Below are positions 34,547 through 41,933 of a DNA stretch of 64,000 bases, in pieces; position 1 is the first letter of the stretch, and every line of letters starts with the position of its first letter. This DNA comes from an uncultured Lachnospiraceae bacterium. Lineage in GTDB: Bacteria > Bacillota > Clostridia > Lachnospirales > Lachnospiraceae. Location of the stretch: positions 18,096 through 82,095 of the forward strand of contig CATLGW010000006.1 of NCBI GenBank assembly GCA_949948715.1, given 5' to 3'. The notes beneath the pieces were generated by a model. It saw only the letters and a program-made list of their open reading frames with translations. It was not told the DNA's origin and ran no database searches. The translations under genes and the position numbers were made by a program.

Positions 34547-35451
34547 TGAACACACAGGTAACGATTGCCGGGGTTACGCTTAAGAACCCTGTTATGACAG
34601 CCTCCGGAACCTTTGGTTCCGGCATGGAATATTCCAGGTTTGTGGATCTCAACCGCCTTGGGGCCGTGGTCACCAAGGGGGTGGCCAACGTACCCTGGCC
34701 CGGAAATCCAACGCCCAGAGTGGCGGAGGTGTACGGCGGTATGCTCAATGCCATCGGTCTTCAGAATCCCGGGGTGGATGTGATGCTGGAGCGGGACATT
34801 CCTTTTTTGAAGCAGTTTGACACAAATATTATCGTGAATGTCTGCGGCAAGACCGTGGAGGAATACGTGGAGGTGGTGGAGAAGCTGGGGGACGAGTCCG
34901 CCGTGGCCATGCTGGAGATCAATGTGTCCTGCCCCAATGTGAAGGAGGGAGCCATCGCCTTCGGGCAGAAGGCGGATGCGCTGTATCACATCACCGCGGA
35001 GCTGAAAAAGCATGCCAGACAACCGCTGATGATGAAGCTGAGTCCCAATGTGACGGATATCGTGGAGATGGCGAAGGCGGCGGAGGCGGCGGGAGCCGAC
35101 GCTCTGTCCCTGATCAACACTCTGACGGGCATGAAGATAGATATCTACAAAAGGAAGTTTGTCCTGGCCAACAAGACCGGGGGTATGAGCGGCCCGGCCA
35201 TCAAACCCGTGGCCCTGCGCATGGTCTATCAGACGGCCCGGGCGGTGAAGATTCCCGTGGTGGGCATGGGCGGCATCGGAAGCGCCGAGGATGCCGTGGA
35301 ATTTCTTCTGGCGGGAGCCACCGCGGTGAGCATTGGCGCTATGAACTTCGTGAACCCCTATGTCACGGAGGAGGTGGTAAAGGGGATAGAGGATTATATG
35401 GCGCAGTGCGGTGTGGAGGATATTAACGAGCTGATCGGGGCCGTGGAATAG
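34546..35451 (+). CDS. pyrD: Dihydroorotate dehydrogenase, catalytic subunit (type 1B)
   Basis: FMN enzyme that oxidises dihydroorotate to orotate. PVMTASGTFGSG, the NVSCPNVKEG segment with the catalytic cysteine, KLSPNVTDI and GMGGIGSAEDAVEFLLAGA are typical. Length is 301 residues. The catalytic cysteine and the PyrK partner encoded next to it fit type 1B. It is the last gene of the pyrC-pyrK-pyrD unit. Confidence 0.96.
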   Translation: MNTQVTIAGVTLKNPVMTASGTFGSGMEYSRFVDLNRLGAVVTKGVANVPWPGNPTPRVAEVYGGMLNAIGLQNPGVDVMLERDIPFLKQFDTNIIVNVCGKTVEEYVEVVEKLGDESAVAMLEINVSCPNVKEGAIAFGQKADALYHITAELKKHARQPLMMKLSPNVTDIVEMAKAAEAAGADALSLINTLTGMKIDIYKRKFVLANKTGGMSGPAIKPVALRMVYQTARAVKIPVVGMGGIGSAEDAVEFLLAGATAVSIGAMNFVNPYVTEEVVKGIEDYMAQCGVEDINELIGAVE

Positions 35452-35533
35452 GGAAACTTCTCGAAATATTCATTTTTATCAAAATACCTTCATATAAATA
35501 TGTATATCAGTATTTATAGGGAGGTATTTTTGC

Positions 35534-37090
35534 GTGGATCTGATCAAGAAAAACATACATATGGATCGCGTCCGTGCCGAGGCGGTCAGTCAGATCACCC
35601 TGGAGGACGATATGAATATCCCCGAGAGTAAGCCGGATGTGAGTTCGCTCAATCTGGAGAAGGGCTGTATCGTCATTGAGGAGGTCAGGCCGGGGACGGA
35701 TATGGTGATGATAAAGGGGAATCTGTCCTTCGCTATTTTGTATCACACGGCGGAGGAGGGAAGCAGTCTGGTGCTTTTGGAGGGGAGGCTTCCCTTTGAG
35801 GAGCGCATCAATATCCAGGGGGTCACGGCGGCGGACACGGTGGATGTGGGCGGAGACGTGGAGGATCTGACGGTGGGGCTGATCAACAGCCGAAAGCTGA
35901 GCATACAGTGTCTGGTGACCTTTCATGCCCAGGTGGATGAGATATATGACGAGGAGGCTCCCATCGGTATCGCGGGCTCGGAGGAGGTGGAGTACCGCAG
36001 GCTGCCCATGACGCTGGCGCAGATCGCCATCAGCAAGAACGATATCTTCCGGCTCAAGGAGGAAGTGACCCTCCCGGGGAGTTATCCCAACATCTTTCAG
36101 ATTCTGTGGAATACCGTCTCTCTGGGGGACGTGGAGTTCAAGGTGATGGAGGAAAAGCTCACCGTCCAGGGGGATGTGCATCTGTTTGTGCTCTACGAGG
36201 GGGAGGGGGAGGAGCATCCCGTCCGCTCCTTTGAGACTACTCTGCCCTTCAGCGGCGTGCTGGAATGCCACGGCTGCAGGGAGGGAATGCTGCCGGATAT
36301 CCGCTACAGCGTGGGCTCCCAGGAGCTGGCGGTGCGCCCCGATCTGGACGGGGAGGAGCGCACCATCGGCATGGAGCTGACGCTGGATATTGTCATCCGC
36401 GTCTATGAGGAGGAGGAAGTGGAACTTCTGACCGATCTCTACGGCGTGTCCAAGGAGGTGGGGACCGTCACCCACAATGCCAATCTGCGCAGGCTGCTCT
36501 CCAAGGTCACGGGAAAGACGAAGGTGACGGACCACATGAGGATTGAGAGCGGCGGCGCGGGCATATTGCAGCTTCTCCACAGCGAGGGAAGGGTTTCCCT
36601 GGATCATCAGGAGGTGGTGGAGAACGGCATTCTGCTGCAGGGAAGCCTTTCGGTGAAAGTCATGTATATCACCGGGGACGACGAGGCGCCCTATGCCGGA
36701 GCCCAGGCTCTGCTGCCCTATCAGTATCTGTTGGATGTACCGGGCATCTCGGCCCAGGATTTGGGAAAGGTGAGAGGCGATGTGGAGCAGCTCCAGGTGA
36801 CCATGCTGGACGGCGAGGAGATGGATGTGAAGGCGGTGATCTGTTTCTCCACCACCGTGTTCCAGAATGTGCCAGTGGAGCTGATCACCCAGGTGACGGT
36901 GTCCGAACTGGATACGGAGAAGCTGGGAAATCTGCCGGGGATGGTGATCTATATCGTAAAGGACGGGGATAACCTGTGGAATATCGGCAAGAAATATTAT
37001 GTCCCCGTGGATAACCTGCGGCAGATCAACGAGCTTTCAAGCGACGAGCTGAAGGCGGGACAGAAGCTTCTGGTGGTGAAGGGACGATAG
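35534..37090 (+). CDS. DUF3794 (SPOCS) and LysM spore-associated protein
   Basis: 518 residues with three related SPOCS/DUF3794 segments (about 35-150, 170-300 and 330-455) and a C-terminal LysM domain (about 470-516; VKDGDNLWNIGKKYYV). Proteins of this plan are found in spore-forming clostridia and are thought to belong to the spore coat or exosporium layer. LysM would bind peptidoglycan. There is no signal peptide, which fits assembly inside the mother cell. GTG 35534 follows GGGAGGTA. I looked for a sigma-E or sigma-K promoter in 35452-35533 and found only near misses. Confidence 0.85.
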   Translation: MDLIKKNIHMDRVRAEAVSQITLEDDMNIPESKPDVSSLNLEKGCIVIEEVRPGTDMVMIKGNLSFAILYHTAEEGSSLVLLEGRLPFEERINIQGVTAADTVDVGGDVEDLTVGLINSRKLSIQCLVTFHAQVDEIYDEEAPIGIAGSEEVEYRRLPMTLAQIAISKNDIFRLKEEVTLPGSYPNIFQILWNTVSLGDVEFKVMEEKLTVQGDVHLFVLYEGEGEEHPVRSFETTLPFSGVLECHGCREGMLPDIRYSVGSQELAVRPDLDGEERTIGMELTLDIVIRVYEEEEVELLTDLYGVSKEVGTVTHNANLRRLLSKVTGKTKVTDHMRIESGGAGILQLLHSEGRVSLDHQEVVENGILLQGSLSVKVMYITGDDEAPYAGAQALLPYQYLLDVPGISAQDLGKVRGDVEQLQVTMLDGEEMDVKAVICFSTTVFQNVPVELITQVTVSELDTEKLGNLPGMVIYIVKDGDNLWNIGKKYYVPVDNLRQINELSSDELKAGQKLLVVKGR

Positions 37091-37106
37091 GGAAGAGGAG
37101 ACAAAG

Positions 37107-37220
37107 ATGGAAACGCCGGCAAAATATTGTGGGGATCGGAATGCCGGCTTGGAAATTACAGTGACAAAATACAGCGACAAAAGGGGGCCGCAGGAATTAT
37201 TCCTGCGGCCCCCTTTGTAA
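37107..37220 (+). CDS. Possible 37-codon small ORF overlapping the terminator
   Basis: ATG 37107 lies eight bases after AGAGGAG and opens a frame of 37 codons that stops with TAA at 37218-37220, inside the trailing side of the terminator hairpin at 37181-37216. The peptide is METPAKYCGDRNAGL onward, with no recognised domain. Ending inside a terminator is unusual for a true gene; it may be a chance frame or a leader-type peptide. Low confidence. Confidence 0.3.
   Translation: METPAKYCGDRNAGLEITVTKYSDKRGPQELFLRPPL
37181..37216. terminator. Bidirectional terminator after the spore protein gene
   Basis: AAGGGGGCCGCAGGAA pairs perfectly with TTCCTGCGGCCCCCTT around TA, a 16-bp stem with A-rich 5' and T-rich 3' ends. 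It serves both convergent genes. Confidence 0.92.
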
Positions 37221-37278
37221 GTGCGCTATGTGTATGCCTGCTCAGGAACCGTCGCGAAAAACCGTTTCTAAACGGTTC

Positions 37279-37914
37279 TTACTGCTCGGTGACGATCCCC
37301 GCTTCCGCAGCCAGGTCGTCAAACTTCTTCATCACGGCATCATAGGTCTGCTGTGAGATTTCGGGAAGCTTGCCGCCCCAGGTCTTCTCTGCCTGAGCGT
37401 AGCCCTTCTTGAACGCGTCGCGCATCTCCTCGATCTTGTCCGGGTCGCCGCCGGTCAATGCGGTGGCAAACTGAACGATACGGTCGGAGGTCTGCTTCAC
37501 TCCCCAATATCCGTCCTCTGCGATGTCTGCCTGAGCCTGAGCCTTGGTGGCGGGATCCACGGTAAAGTTGCCGCTTCTCAATACGGACCAGATATCGTTG
37601 GCATTGCCGTAAGCGGTTCCCTGCTTGGAAATCAGCTTCTCCACCAGAGAACGGAGCTGAGAGGACCTTGCCTCGGCGTCTGCCTTTAATTTGTTCACTA
37701 AATCCGTGTTGGGCGTGTAGGTCTTCTTTACGGAATCGGTTTTGTCCTCCTTGGAAGGCTCATAGACAACGCCGGTCTCCGGTTTCGTGGAGGTATTGGT
37801 GGAAGAGGAGGCCTGCTCGGCGTCCTTTTTTTCCTTTTCCTCGTCCACGACGGGAGCGGAATAATTCGTATAAGCTGCTGCACTCTGTGTTGATGTAACT
37901 CCGTTTACATTCAT
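37279..37914 (-). CDS. Hypothetical protein with a sigma-D-like promoter
   Basis: 211 residues of unknown function. The N-terminus MNVNGVTSTQSAAAY is followed by a Lys/Glu/Ser/Thr-rich linker (about 25-75) and a helical, soluble C-terminal domain (about 75-211; QLRSLVEKLISKQG, DIWSVLRSGNFTVD). No signal peptide or membrane segment is seen. The start resembles that of some flagellar-export substrates, but I cannot assign it to a family. A sigma-D-like promoter lies upstream at 37990-38017, so coexpression with motility genes is likely. It is convergent with the DUF3794 gene across a strong terminator. Confidence 0.78.
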   Translation of the reverse strand: MNVNGVTSTQSAAAYTNYSAPVVDEEKEKKDAEQASSSTNTSTKPETGVVYEPSKEDKTDSVKKTYTPNTDLVNKLKADAEARSSQLRSLVEKLISKQGTAYGNANDIWSVLRSGNFTVDPATKAQAQADIAEDGYWGVKQTSDRIVQFATALTGGDPDKIEEMRDAFKKGYAQAEKTWGGKLPEISQQTYDAVMKKFDDLAAEAGIVTEQ

Positions 37915-37989
37915 AATATCCCTCTTTTCTGGCGCAGTGCGCCGCTTTCTACCCCTTTCGGGCGCGTCATCCTTGACTATGTGTTATTA

Positions 37990-38017
37990 ATATCGGACAG
38001 TTTGCAGGAAAACTTTA
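37990..38017 (-). promoter_or_regulatory. Sigma-D-like promoter of the hypothetical gene
   Basis: Read on the minus strand: TAAA (38017-38014), 16 bp beginning GTTTTCC, then TCCGATAT (37997-37990). There is one mismatch to GCCGATAT and one extra spacer base. The TAAAGTTTTCC start is identical to the site at 23247. Confidence 0.65.
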
Positions 38018-38068
38018 GGAGAAAAATGGGCGTTTGGTGATGTTTGCTGTGAATTCCCCAATTATTTT

Positions 38069-38380
38069 TTATAAGTGGCTGAGCAGATTCTCGATGTCCT
38101 GACGGATGTCAGGGCGAATGCATCGGAGTTTTCTGAGGAGCTCCACCTCCTGCGGTGTCGGCATAAAACCGGCCGTGTGTTTGTCCGGAGTCTCCGGCAA
38201 ACCTACCAGGTAGTCGATTGTCACACCGAAAAGTTGTGCAAAGCCCTTTAATGTGTGAATGTCCGGTTCCGCCAATCCGTTTTCGTACTTGTGTATGGAT
38301 TGCTGGCTCAGATTAAATCGTTCTGCCAGAGCTTGTTGGCTTAGTCCCATGTCTGTGCGAAGTTTTCTTAAATTGATCAA
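38069..38380 (-). CDS. XRE-family HTH transcriptional regulator
   Basis: 103 residues. The N-terminal helix-turn-helix (INLRKLRTDMGLSQQALAERF, then NLSQQSIHKYENG) is a clear Cro/cI-type domain ending near residue 65, with a short C-terminal tail (PTPQEVELLRKLRCIRPD). TTG 38380 is chosen because AAAGGAGG precedes it by six bases; the frame is open upstream to 38509, but those residues do not look like protein of this family. It is divergent from the TadZ-like gene, whose promoter contains a perfect palindrome that this regulator may bind. Small XRE proteins of this kind often repress their neighbours. Confidence 0.88.
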   Translation of the reverse strand: MINLRKLRTDMGLSQQALAERFNLSQQSIHKYENGLAEPDIHTLKGFAQLFGVTIDYLVGLPETPDKHTAGFMPTPQEVELLRKLRCIRPDIRQDIENLLSHL

Positions 38381-38555
38381 GATTTTCCTCCTTTTGCTTG
38401 AACACAATGAAACAAAGCCCCCCACATATCCTGGCGCAATCCGTGGGACCGCGCAGGAATGCTTTGTTAGGTTGCCCAAATTTATCGATAGTATTGATGC
38501 AAATGCCATGCCTTTATTGTAAGAATGAGATTCGCTGCTGAATAAAACTTAAAAG

Positions 38556-38574
38556 TAGTTGTTTACAACAACTA
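38556..38574 (+). promoter_or_regulatory. Palindromic operator candidate
   Basis: TAGTTGT (38556-38562), five bases, then ACAACTA (38568-38574): a perfect 7-bp inverted repeat that overlaps the -35 box. The size fits a dimeric XRE repressor. Confidence 0.6.
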
Positions 38575-38590
38575 ATAATTGTGATAAAAT
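38562..38590 (+). promoter_or_regulatory. Promoter of the TadZ-like gene
   Basis: TTTACA (38562-38567), 17 bp, extended -10 TGATAAAAT (TAAAAT 38585-38590). The -35 lies within the palindrome at 38556-38574. Confidence 0.75.
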
Positions 38591-38636
38591 AAAATCGAAA
38601 GTCTGAGAAAAATGTCGAAAGCAGGAGATTTTTCCT

Positions 38637-39377
38637 ATGATCATCAAAATTGCCATAGCGGACGAAAACAGAGAGTATGCGGAAAAAATGTTGGACATAT
38701 TAGAAGGGTATGAAAAAATCAGTCTGTCGATATACACGGATAAAAGGATTCTGGAGCAGATATTGAACGCAAAACACTTTGATGTGCTTTTGTTTGTCCC
38801 CTCTGTCTTTGACGAACAGACAGGCGGCAGTTTTGTCCTCGCCGGGGGGAAGGGACTGGGGGGAATGGATTCCTTTTTGGGGGAGGATATCAATTGTGTC
38901 ATGAAAACCCGGAGTCTGCTTCAAAGTGAAATGGAGCGGTTGTTTTATTTGAGACAATCAGACGGCAGCGGTAACATCTGTGAGATGACGGAGGCGGATT
39001 TGAAAGAATTAGTTAAACGGATTGGGAAAACAGAAATGTTTGACCATTTGATTATAGATATGGAAATCGTCTTGCTTGGCAGGGCAATACGAATCTGTGA
39101 GGCGGCGGAAAAAATTGTTTTGTTGGAGAAAGGGGGAGCCTGTGCCATGAGAAAGCTGGAATGCTTTTTGGCACAGGTATATGTAATAAAGGAGTGCGGG
39201 TCCAAAACGTACCGGGCGTTTCATTGGGACATGGGCAGAGGAAGCAAGACTTCTGCAGAGATTCCCATCATAGGGAAAATTGGCCCGGGGCAGAATTCGG
39301 GTGCCGCTCAATTTGTGACAATGCTGGCTGGTGATGCCGGCGGAAATCGTTTTATGCCATTGTGCGAAGGACAGTGA
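38637..39377 (+). CDS. TadZ/CpaE-like protein lacking an ATPase P-loop
   Basis: 246 residues. The first 100 or so (IKIAIADENREYAEKMLDIL, then YTDKRILEQIL and FDVLLFVPS) resemble the pseudo-receiver domain of clostridial TadZ proteins, which place Flp/Tad pili. Residues about 140-190 (FDHLIIDMEIVLLGRAI, AEKIVLLEKGG) resemble the last part of the ParA/MinD-like ATPase. The Walker A region expected between them is missing, so this is either a reduced homologue or a different protein that shares the fold. No tad/flp pilus genes lie in the window. Its promoter carries a palindrome next to the divergent XRE gene. ATG 38637 follows AGCAGGAG. Confidence 0.6.
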   Translation: MIIKIAIADENREYAEKMLDILEGYEKISLSIYTDKRILEQILNAKHFDVLLFVPSVFDEQTGGSFVLAGGKGLGGMDSFLGEDINCVMKTRSLLQSEMERLFYLRQSDGSGNICEMTEADLKELVKRIGKTEMFDHLIIDMEIVLLGRAIRICEAAEKIVLLEKGGACAMRKLECFLAQVYVIKECGSKTYRAFHWDMGRGSKTSAEIPIIGKIGPGQNSGAAQFVTMLAGDAGGNRFMPLCEGQ

Positions 39378-39422
39378 GTTCAGGGAAGAAGATTCAGAGA
39401 GTGACAAGAGGCCGCGAATACC

Positions 39423-39456
39423 AGAAAGGGAGCAGTTCTTCGGCACTGCTCCCTTT
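39423..39456. terminator. Bidirectional terminator between convergent genes
   Basis: GAAAGGGAGCAGT (39423-39435) pairs perfectly with ACTGCTCCCTTTC (39444-39456) around TTCTTCGG. Confidence 0.85.
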
Positions 39457-39461
39457 CGATT

Positions 39462-39692
39462 TCAGTAATGATACTCCCTGGTCTGGTACAAAAACTGCCG
39501 GATTTGGCTGTCGCGCCCGTAGGTTATGGTGTGACACTGGGTGGGGGCGTCTGCTAAACGCTCCACAGATTCATCCAGAACCCGGGCGAAGGTCTCCGCC
39601 CCGCCGTCCCTTTTGATGTGGTACTCGTAGGCACGCTCCTGCTCTCTCCTGGTCTTGCCCACCAGAGGAACCGCCATAACTGAATTCACCAT
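39462..39692 (-). CDS. Small hypothetical protein (76 residues)
   Basis: Unknown family: MVNSVMAVPLVGKTRREQ onward, a charged soluble protein with one central helix (GAETFARVLDESVERLAD) and no membrane segment. The start ATG 39692 overlaps the stop of an 11-codon leader ORF (ATGGTGA), which suggests translational coupling. AAAGGAG lies inside that leader. Upstream, 39774-39801 resembles a sigma-D promoter. Its 3' end meets a strong bidirectional terminator. The coding case rests on the ribosome signals and promoter more than on homology. Confidence 0.62.
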   Translation of the reverse strand: MVNSVMAVPLVGKTRREQERAYEYHIKRDGGAETFARVLDESVERLADAPTQCHTITYGRDSQIRQFLYQTREYHY

Positions 39693-39721
39693 AAAAATAC
39701 CAGTAACTCCTTTTGCTGCAT
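39686..39721 (-). CDS. Possible 11-codon leader ORF (MQQKELLVFLW)
   Basis: ATG 39721 lies two bases after AAGGAGGGAAT, a strong ribosome site, and the frame runs 11 codons to TGA at 39688-39686. That stop overlaps the start codon of the 76-residue gene. It may be a leader peptide that couples translation, or a chance frame created by two ribosome sites in a row. Confidence 0.4.
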   Translation of the reverse strand: MQQKELLVFLW

Positions 39722-39773
39722 ATTCCCTCCTTGGATGCGTATTTCAACAGTGCGTAGTTCTTTGGTACTATAT

Positions 39774-39801
39774 ATTTCGGCAGAGAGAGGGGAAATGTTT
39801 A
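39774..39801 (-). promoter_or_regulatory. Sigma-D-like promoter of the small hypothetical gene
   Basis: Read on the minus strand: TAAA (39801-39798), 16 bp, GCCGAAAT (39781-39774). There is one -10 mismatch and one extra spacer base. This is the weakest of the three sigma-D candidates. The rest of the 308-bp gap (39693-40000), especially 39802-40000, shows nothing else I can support. Confidence 0.45.
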
Positions 39802-40000
39802 GGGATAAATTGGAACGAGTAAACAAATTATTTCGGACGATATTTGATTACACTGCGCAATTGCCGCAAGGACTTGCTTGTCATGGCTTCCCACTTATGT
39901 TAAGATTAGTAAAAGCGCGCAGCATATGGGAGGCGGCGCAGATTTGACTGAAAGGCGCGTCTGTTTGAGGCATTGATCTGACGGGGCAGAATGAGAGAAA

Positions 40001-40870
40001 ATGAGCGATACACAGAATAGAATAGAATTAAAGGCATATGCGAAAATAAACCTGGGCCTGGATGTGACGGGCAGGCTGCCAAACGGCTATCACCTGGTCA
40101 GGATGGTGATGCAGACCGTGGGGATCTGGGACGAGCTTATCTTAGAGCGGGGAGGCTCTGGAATCACCCTCACCTGCGACGCCCCGGGCCTGTCCGTGGG
40201 CGGGGACAATCTGGTCTGCCGGGCTGTCAGGCTGATAGCAGAGCGGTACGGCATCACCCAGGGGGTGAGGATTCACTTAAAGAAACGTATCCCTGTGGCC
40301 GCAGGGATGGCGGGCGGGAGCGCGGACGCCGCGGCAGCCTTAAAGGGCATGAACCGCCTGTTTGGGCTGAACTGCACCGAAGAAAAGCTGAGGGAGCTAG
40401 GGGTTATGCTTGGGGCGGATGTGCCCTACTGTATTCTGGGAGGAACGGCTCTGGCGGAGGGCATAGGGGAGAAGCTGACGGCGCTTCCCCCTGCTCCGGA
40501 CTGCGCCCTGCTGGTGGCAAAGCCGGACATCGACGTCTCCACCGGGTATGTGTACGGGCAGCTTGACAGATTGGAGAGCTACGCCCATCCCGACATAGAC
40601 GGCATGGTGCGGGCGATAGAGGAGGGCAGCCTCAGGGGGGTGACGGAACGGATGGGAAATGTGCTGGAGGAGGTGACGGCCGCCGCCCACCCGGTTGTTG
40701 GGGTAATCCGGGAAAGGATGCTTGCCTTGGGCGCGGAGGGCAGTATGATGAGCGGAAGCGGTCCCTCCGTGTTCGGAATTTTTTCCCACAGGGAGCGGGC
40801 GGAGGCCGCCCTGCACAGGATGGAGGAGGAGAAGCTTGGGGGGCAGATGTTCCTGACCCATTTTGTGTAG
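40001..40870 (+). CDS. ispE: 4-diphosphocytidyl-2-C-methyl-D-erythritol kinase
   Basis: GHMP kinase of the non-mevalonate (MEP) isoprenoid pathway; phosphorylates CDP-methylerythritol with ATP. AYAKINLGLDVTGRLPNGYH at the N-terminus, the ATP loop PVAAGMAGGSADAAAAL and the C-terminal MSGSGPSVFGIF are all diagnostic. Length is 289 residues, normal. ATG 40001 follows a modest GAGAGAAA site. It lies upstream of a GntR regulator and murI, an arrangement that looks like a housekeeping cluster. Confidence 0.96.
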   Translation: MSDTQNRIELKAYAKINLGLDVTGRLPNGYHLVRMVMQTVGIWDELILERGGSGITLTCDAPGLSVGGDNLVCRAVRLIAERYGITQGVRIHLKKRIPVAAGMAGGSADAAAALKGMNRLFGLNCTEEKLRELGVMLGADVPYCILGGTALAEGIGEKLTALPPAPDCALLVAKPDIDVSTGYVYGQLDRLESYAHPDIDGMVRAIEEGSLRGVTERMGNVLEEVTAAAHPVVGVIRERMLALGAEGSMMSGSGPSVFGIFSHRERAEAALHRMEEEKLGGQMFLTHFV

Positions 40871-40893
40871 AACGGTGTGAAGGGATGCTTTAT

Positions 40894-40922
40894 GCCGCTT
40901 GGGCGGCGGAATGCGAGGAATT
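40894..40922 (+). repeat. Hairpin-SD cassette before the GntR gene
   Basis: GCCGC (40894-40898), TTGG, GCGGC (40903-40907), then GGAATGCGAGGAATT before ATG 40923. It matches the iorB copy over the hairpin and most of the ribosome site. Confidence 0.65.
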
Positions 40923-41600
40923 ATGCAGGATAATTTACAGATAAAGATGGATGAGTTTCTGCCCCTTCGGGATGTGGTGTTTAACACACTGCGCCAGGCT
41001 ATTTTGACGGGGGAGCTGAAGCCCGGGGAGCGGCTGATGGAGATACGGCTGGCCGACAGGCTGGGAGTCAGCAGAACACCCATCAGGGAGGCTATCAGAA
41101 AGCTGGAGCTGGAAGGGCTGGTGACCATGGTCCCCAGAAAGGGGGCCGAGGTGGCGCAGATTACCGAAAAGAGCATGAACGATGTGCTGGAGGTGAGACG
41201 GGCTCTGGACGCCCTGTGTGCGGAGCTTGCCTGCGACAGGATCACGGAGGAGGAGCTTGTCGGTCTGAAGAGGGCCTGCGATGCCTTCGAACAGGCTGTG
41301 AGGACGGAGGATGTGAAGGAAATCGCCCGGGCGGACGTGGCGCTCCACGACATTATTGTGCAGGCTACGGGGAACAGCCGGCTGATTCAGCTTGTAAACA
41401 ATCTGTCCGAGCAGATGTACCGCTATCGTTTTGAATATATTAAGGACTTCAGCCAGCATGAGAGACTGGTGGAGGAGCATAGAATAATTTACGAGGGCAT
41501 TATAAGGAAGGATAAGGAGACGGCTTCCCGGGCCGCGAAGATGCATATAGACAACCAGAAGAGGGCCATTATCAGGCAGATTCGGCTGGAGAGTGAATAA
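40923..41600 (+). CDS. GntR-family (FadR/FCD type) transcriptional regulator
   Basis: 225 residues. The N-terminal winged helix (LPLRDVVFNTLRQAIL, then LGVSRTPIREAIRKLELEG) is a clear GntR domain, about residues 8-75. The C-terminal all-helical FCD domain (about 85-220) binds small organic acids in this subfamily, and conserved D/H residues of the metal site are plausible (VALHDIIVQATGN, then EHRIIYEGI). The ligand is unknown. ATG 40923 is used because GCGAGGAA and the shared hairpin element sit directly before it. It follows ispE by 52 bp and precedes a small membrane protein and murI. Confidence 0.9.
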   Translation: MQDNLQIKMDEFLPLRDVVFNTLRQAILTGELKPGERLMEIRLADRLGVSRTPIREAIRKLELEGLVTMVPRKGAEVAQITEKSMNDVLEVRRALDALCAELACDRITEEELVGLKRACDAFEQAVRTEDVKEIARADVALHDIIVQATGNSRLIQLVNNLSEQMYRYRFEYIKDFSQHERLVEEHRIIYEGIIRKDKETASRAAKMHIDNQKRAIIRQIRLESE

Positions 41601-41655
41601 AGGGAGAAAAACGTGCAATACTCTCACCATCAGGAAAAGGGAGAGAGGTTATGGC

Positions 41656-41919
41656 ATGAAGAAGGATTTTCGCATTGTGCTCTGCATCTGCGCCGCCCTG
41701 GGGTGGTGGGGATTTCTGTATCCGGAGCTTGCACTTACTCCGGACACCTATCGTGTGGTGGACGAGGAGGGGGAATCGGCACAGGAGGGGCTGTCGGAGA
41801 GCCGGGTCCCGGAGAGCGCCGCAGATCTTTACTGGGAGATTTTGGGGGCGGACAAAGGCAAGGTGAGATTTCGCAGCAGGCTGTGGGAGCACATTCGGGA
41901 AGGAAAGAAGAATGATTGA
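41656..41919 (+). CDS. Small single-pass membrane or secreted protein
   Basis: 87 residues: MKKDFRIVLCICAALGWW begins a hydrophobic N-terminal helix (about 5-24), followed by an acidic, soluble region (VVDEEGESAQEG) and a basic C-terminus. It may be a signal-anchored protein. I do not recognise a family. ATG 41656 follows GGGAGAGAGG; the frame is open upstream to 41593. It is followed at once by murI. Confidence 0.6.
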   Translation: MKKDFRIVLCICAALGWWGFLYPELALTPDTYRVVDEEGESAQEGLSESRVPESAADLYWEILGADKGKVRFRSRLWEHIREGKKND

Positions 41920-41933
41920 CAGTGGAGGAGCGT

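Noticed and set aside
35465..35499. Sigma-E-like promoter (ATATT and CATATAAAT) before the DUF3794 gene
   Set aside because: The boxes are 20 bp apart instead of about 14-16, and the -10 is one base off both the sigma-E and sigma-K patterns.
39735..39947. Possible 70-codon gene on the plus strand
   Set aside because: No convincing ribosome site, no family, and it covers the sigma-D-like site of the opposite strand.
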